A stretch of DNA of 35,654 bases, from contig CAZUZO010000014.1 in NCBI GenBank assembly GCA_964624765.1, positions 1-35,654 of the forward strand, in the 5' to 3' direction. Source of the stretch: JAGTVB01 sp964624765. Its GTDB lineage: Bacteria > Pseudomonadota > Gammaproteobacteria > HK1. Under the pieces are notes generated by a model. It saw only the letters and a list, made by a program, of their open reading frames with translations, was not told where the DNA came from and made no database searches. Shown piece after piece: positions 31,971 through 35,654 of the stretch (the first letter of the stretch is position 1; the number at the start of each line of letters is the position of its first letter). A program made the position numbers and the translations under genes.

Positions 31971-33935
31971 GTGACAGGCGAGTTGCAGAACGTCTACTTG
32001 GCCATTGTCGGGGCGCCCCTGCTAGGTGGTATTGTCGCCGGCGTTTTCGGGAAGGCCATCGGCCGCGGCGGCGCGCATTGGGCCGCCACCCTCGGTGTTG
32101 CCATAGCCTGTGTGCTGTCCTTGTTAGTGTTCTACCAAGTTGTGATCGACGGTGCACCGGCTTTCGACGGAGCAGTATACACTTGGGCATTCGTCGATGG
32201 GGTTCGCTTCGAAGTCGGTTTCTTGATCGATCCCCTGAGCAGCACGCTGATGGTGGTCGTGACCTTCGTTTCCCTGATGGTCCACATCTACACCATCGGT
32301 TATATGCGTGAGGACCCTGGTTATCAGCGTTTTTTTAGCTACATCGCGCTTTTTACCTTCGCCATGCTGATGTTGGTGATGTCGAATAATTTCTTGCAAT
32401 TATTTTTTGGATGGGAGGCGGTGGGCCTCATGTCCTATCTACTGATCGGTTTCTGGCATGACCGAGAATCGGCCGTGTTCGCTAACTTAAAGGCGTTCCT
32501 GGTTAATCGGGTGGGAGACTTTGGGTTTGCTTTGGGAATCGCGATTATTTTGATGTATTTTGGTAGCCTGCACTACGCAACGGTATTCGAACAAGCACCG
32601 GCCATGCAGTATGTTACGGTACAGCTATTGGAGGGCATCAATTGGTCCCTGATGACCGTAATTTGCATTTTGCTGTTCGTGGGGGCTATGGGTAAATCCG
32701 CACAAGTGCCTTTGCACGTTTGGCTGCCGGATTCGATGGAAGGTCCGACTCCGATTTCTGCCCTCATCCACGCTGCCACGATGGTGACTGCAGGTATTTT
32801 CATGGTGGCACGGATGTCACCTCTGTATGAGTTATCGGAAACCGCTTTGAGTTTCGTGCTGGTCGTCGGTGGCGTGACGGCACTGTCTATGGGTCTGGTG
32901 GGTTTGGTACAGAATGACATCAAGCGTGTTATTGCCTATTCGACTCTGTCCCAACTCGGTTATATGGTGGTGGCGCTGGGAGCCTCGGCCTATGCGGCAG
33001 CCATATTTCATCTGGTCACCCATGCCTTCTTTAAGGCGTTGCTGTTTTTGGCTGCTGGTTCGGTCATTATTGCGCTGCATCACGATCAGGATATCCGCAA
33101 CATGGGGGGATTACGTCGGTACATGCCGATCACATGGCTGACCTTTTTGGTGGGCTCCTTGGCACTGATTGCGTTTCCGGGGTCGTCAGGTTTTTTTTCG
33201 AAAGAAGCCATTATTGAAGCGGTGCATTTGGCCGAGCGCCCAGGGGCAGGGTTCGCTTATGCCTGTGTTCTAATCGGTGCCTTGGTGACCGCCCTGTACA
33301 CGTTCCGGTTGTACTTTATCGTGTTTCATGGCCGGCCGCGCATGGAAGCGCATGCGCGGGCACATCTGCATGAAAGTCCGTCCGTGGTGACTATTCCGCT
33401 GTTGCTGTTGGCCATCCCCGCCGCACTGATCGGTTGGCCATTGGTTGAACCCATGTTATTCGGCGAATACTTTCGAGATTCGATTACGGTAGTGCCTGGG
33501 CACGACGTGCTGGCGGAAATGGGACGGCATTTCCACGGTGGGTGGGCGTTGGTTCAGCACAGCGTAGTGGCTGTGCCTATATGGTTGGCGGCGGGCGGTG
33601 TCGCGCTCGCTGGGTTCTTGTACTGGCTGCGGCCCGATGTGCCAGGCTTCCTCGGTGAGAAGCTTCGCTGGCTTTATTTGCCACTGGAACACAAGTTTTG
33701 GGCAGATGAGTTTAATCAGCTGGTGTTCGCGCGCGGTGCCCGCAGTGTGGGGAGCTTATTTTGGAAGGTGGGTGACCTGCGGTTGATCGATGGCATGCTG
33801 GTGAACGGTTCTGCCTATGCCATAGGTTGGTTTTCCGGCTTGCTCCGTCAGCTCCAAAGCGGTTATTTGTATCACTATGCCTTTGCCATGATCCTGGGAC
33901 TTCTGGGACTTCTCAGCTGGTTTCTGTGGACCTAG
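31971..33935 (+). CDS. nuoL: NADH-quinone oxidoreductase subunit L
   Basis: NuoL is the distal antiporter-like proton pump of complex I with the long lateral helix. The 654-residue protein has about 16 membrane helices and the key residues of the pump: a membrane Glu at about 149 (LFFGWEAVGLMSYLLIGFW), a Lys at about 242 (GAMGKSAQVPLHVWLPDSMEGP) and the downstream His-rich and Lys-bearing helices (LIHAATMVTAG; VTHAFFKALLFLAAGS). It starts with GTG at 31971, after AAGGG. Confidence 0.98.
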   Translation: MTGELQNVYLAIVGAPLLGGIVAGVFGKAIGRGGAHWAATLGVAIACVLSLLVFYQVVIDGAPAFDGAVYTWAFVDGVRFEVGFLIDPLSSTLMVVVTFVSLMVHIYTIGYMREDPGYQRFFSYIALFTFAMLMLVMSNNFLQLFFGWEAVGLMSYLLIGFWHDRESAVFANLKAFLVNRVGDFGFALGIAIILMYFGSLHYATVFEQAPAMQYVTVQLLEGINWSLMTVICILLFVGAMGKSAQVPLHVWLPDSMEGPTPISALIHAATMVTAGIFMVARMSPLYELSETALSFVLVVGGVTALSMGLVGLVQNDIKRVIAYSTLSQLGYMVVALGASAYAAAIFHLVTHAFFKALLFLAAGSVIIALHHDQDIRNMGGLRRYMPITWLTFLVGSLALIAFPGSSGFFSKEAIIEAVHLAERPGAGFAYACVLIGALVTALYTFRLYFIVFHGRPRMEAHARAHLHESPSVVTIPLLLLAIPAALIGWPLVEPMLFGEYFRDSITVVPGHDVLAEMGRHFHGGWALVQHSVVAVPIWLAAGGVALAGFLYWLRPDVPGFLGEKLRWLYLPLEHKFWADEFNQLVFARGARSVGSLFWKVGDLRLIDGMLVNGSAYAIGWFSGLLRQLQSGYLYHYAFAMILGLLGLLSWFLWT

Positions 33936-33962
33936 GGCAGTTGAAAAGAAAGACCAGTGCCA

Positions 33963-35474
33963 ATGGAGTTTCCCTATCTTAGCGCGGTGATCTGGACCCC
34001 CATCCTGGGGGGGCTTTGGGTGCTTTGGGGTAGCGCCGGCCACAATGCGCCCGTGGCTCGTATCATTGCTCTTGTGGTGGCTATCGTAACGTTCCTTCTG
34101 TCTGTTCCGCTTTACGTCGGCTTTGACGTCACCACCCATGCTATGCAGTTCACAGAATTCCTACCGTGGATTAAAACGTTCAATATTAATTACCATCTCG
34201 GTGTAGATGGGATCTCGATGCCTCTCGTGCTGCTGACGACATTTACTACCGTGTTGGTGGTGCTAGCAAGTTGGGATGTCGTGCAGTACAAAACATCCCA
34301 ATATTTGGCAGCGTTTCTGATCCAGGAAGGGTTGATGGTGGGGGCTTTTTCATCCCTGGACGCCATTTTGTTTTATGTGTTCTGGGAAGCGTTGTTGATA
34401 CCGATGTTCCTCATCATCGGGATCTGGGGTGGACCCAGGCGGGTCTATGCGACGATCAAGTTTTTTCTTTTCACGTTTTTCGGTTCCGTGTTCATGCTTG
34501 TGGCGTTGCTTTACCTGTATTCTCAGACAGGCTCCTTCGATATTTTAGTGTTGCACAGCATGCCTCTCGGGTTGACTGCGCAGATCTTCGTGTTTCTGGC
34601 TTTTCTGATCGCTTTTGCGGTGAAGGTCCCCATGTGGCCCGTGCATACCTGGTTGCCGGATGCTCATGTTGAGGCACCGACCGGGGGTTCAGTGATTCTG
34701 GCGGCGATCATGCTGAAGCTGGGGGGCTATGGCTTCCTGCGTTTCAGCTTGCCGATTACTCCCGACGCGAGCCAAGCCCTAGACGGGCTGATTATCGGAC
34801 TTTCGTTGGTCGCGATTGTTTATATCGGGTTCGTGGCGCTCATTCAACCGGATATGAAGAAGCTGATCGCGTATTCATCCATCTCCCATATGGGCTTTGC
34901 AACCCTCGGGTTTTTCCTGGTCTTTCGTATCGTTGAGAATACCGGTAGCGCTCAGGGCGCAGCCATGGGGATGGCGGGGGGGCTGGTCCAGATGATTTCG
35001 CATGGATTTATCTCGGCAGCGCTATTCTTGTGTGTCGGGGTTCTCTACGACCGACTGCACAGCCGTCAGATAGCGGACTATGGGGGAGTGGTGCAGACCA
35101 TGCCCACCTTTGCTGCGTTGACCATGGTGTTTGCTATGGCCAATTCGGGACTTCCAGGAACATCTGGGTTCGTAGGCGAGTTCATGGTTATCCTGAGTAG
35201 CATGCAGGCAAGTTTTTGGATTGCCTTTTTGGCAGCGACGATTTTGATTACCGGTGCCGCCTACACGCTGTGGATGTACAAGCGGGTGATTTTTGGCCCC
35301 GTAACCCATAAGGCGGTGCTTGAGTTAAGCGATATCAACCGGCGTGAGCTTTTCGTTTTGGGCTCGCTGGCCGGAGTTGTGCTGCTGTTTGGGATATGGC
35401 CAGCGCCGTTGTTGGACGTCATGCGGGCGTCGGTGGAGCATCTGCTGCAGCATGTTATGCAGTCGAAACTTTAG
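33963..35474 (+). CDS. nuoM: NADH-quinone oxidoreductase subunit M
   Basis: NuoM is the second antiporter-like proton-pumping subunit. The 503-residue protein contains about 14 membrane helices, the membrane Glu at about 142 (FYVFWEALLIPMFLIIGIWGG in part) and the Lys at about 221 (FAVKVPMWPVHTWLPDAHVEAPT in part), with SSISHMGFATLG and the NSGLPGTSGFVGEF motif later. I chose the ATG at 33963; a GTG two codons upstream (33957) is equally possible since no strong ribosome-binding site decides. It is the last nuo gene in the window; nuoN does not begin in the 180 bp that follow. Confidence 0.97.
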   Translation: MEFPYLSAVIWTPILGGLWVLWGSAGHNAPVARIIALVVAIVTFLLSVPLYVGFDVTTHAMQFTEFLPWIKTFNINYHLGVDGISMPLVLLTTFTTVLVVLASWDVVQYKTSQYLAAFLIQEGLMVGAFSSLDAILFYVFWEALLIPMFLIIGIWGGPRRVYATIKFFLFTFFGSVFMLVALLYLYSQTGSFDILVLHSMPLGLTAQIFVFLAFLIAFAVKVPMWPVHTWLPDAHVEAPTGGSVILAAIMLKLGGYGFLRFSLPITPDASQALDGLIIGLSLVAIVYIGFVALIQPDMKKLIAYSSISHMGFATLGFFLVFRIVENTGSAQGAAMGMAGGLVQMISHGFISAALFLCVGVLYDRLHSRQIADYGGVVQTMPTFAALTMVFAMANSGLPGTSGFVGEFMVILSSMQASFWIAFLAATILITGAAYTLWMYKRVIFGPVTHKAVLELSDINRRELFVLGSLAGVVLLFGIWPAPLLDVMRASVEHLLQHVMQSKL

Positions 35475-35581
35475 CGCTCCAAGAACTGATCCAAGACCCG
35501 CACCGTTTGCTAGAGGAGCGCAGTGGTCGGGGCTGACGGCGATCCGAGATCGCGTGCGCTGCTATCGGTTAGCGGGCTATG

Positions 35582-35654
35582 GTCATCGTTCCGCAGAGTT
35601 GCTCTGGAGCACACCGTCGGTCCCCAAGCCTTCGGCAGCCGAATCCCTTGCGGC
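35582..35654 (-). repeat. Family 2 repeat, partial and inverted, cut by the window edge
   Basis: GTCATCGTT at 35582 begins a stretch that matches the reverse complement of the right part of the element at 20238-20430, including GGAGCACACCGTCGGTCCCC and AAGCCTTCGGCA. The rest lies beyond the window. It sits after nuoM, where nuoN would normally follow at once. Confidence 0.8.

Overview
The window is a stretch of housekeeping chromosome from a gammaproteobacterium, probably Chromatiales/Thiotrichales-like. The grounds are the gene order recN-nadK / hrcA-grpE-dnaK-dnaJ-dapB-carAB-greA-rlmE-ftsH-folP-glmM-tpiA-secG-tRNA-Leu-nuo, and the residue-level similarity of the encoded proteins to gammaproteobacterial families. 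The base composition is moderately GC-rich. The exact taxon cannot be fixed from this sequence alone. No prophage, CRISPR array, rRNA or intact insertion sequence was seen.

Layout. Positions 62-2616 (minus strand) carry recN and nadK, divergent from the rest. Positions 2938-8322 are the heat-shock module hrcA, grpE, dnaK, dnaJ, with a convincing sigma-32-type promoter directly before dnaK and a hairpin between dnaK and dnaJ. dapB overlaps the dnaJ stop. carA and carB follow (pyrimidine and arginine precursor synthesis), then greA overlapping carB, then rlmE and ftsH. folP and glmM come next, then tpiA and secG, then a tRNA-Leu(GAG). From about 22115 a sigma-70-like promoter leads into the respiratory complex I operon nuoA, C, D, E, F, G, H, I, J, K, L, M, which runs to the window edge. 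nuoN is not reached.

The most striking observation is that nuoB is absent. nuoA is followed directly by nuoC with a TAGTG stop/start overlap, although NuoB carries the terminal cluster N2 and is indispensable to known complex I. Either the gene lies elsewhere, or it was deleted, or the assembly is wrong here. A 100-N scaffold gap sits between nuoF and nuoG in the same operon.

The second theme is small non-coding mobile-like repeats. Family 1 is a 141-bp element with 17-bp terminal inverted repeats, flanked by TGA on both sides, present in three full copies plus one remnant. Family 3 is a 217-bp element of similar design, also flanked by TGA, with one full copy, one degenerate copy and one partial copy at the window start. 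Family 2 is a distinct palindromic element with one full copy after glmM and one partial copy at the window end. They lie in gene-end positions; several use the TGA of a stop codon as apparent target, and one rewrote the last codons of secG. Together they account for most of the long intergenic stretches.
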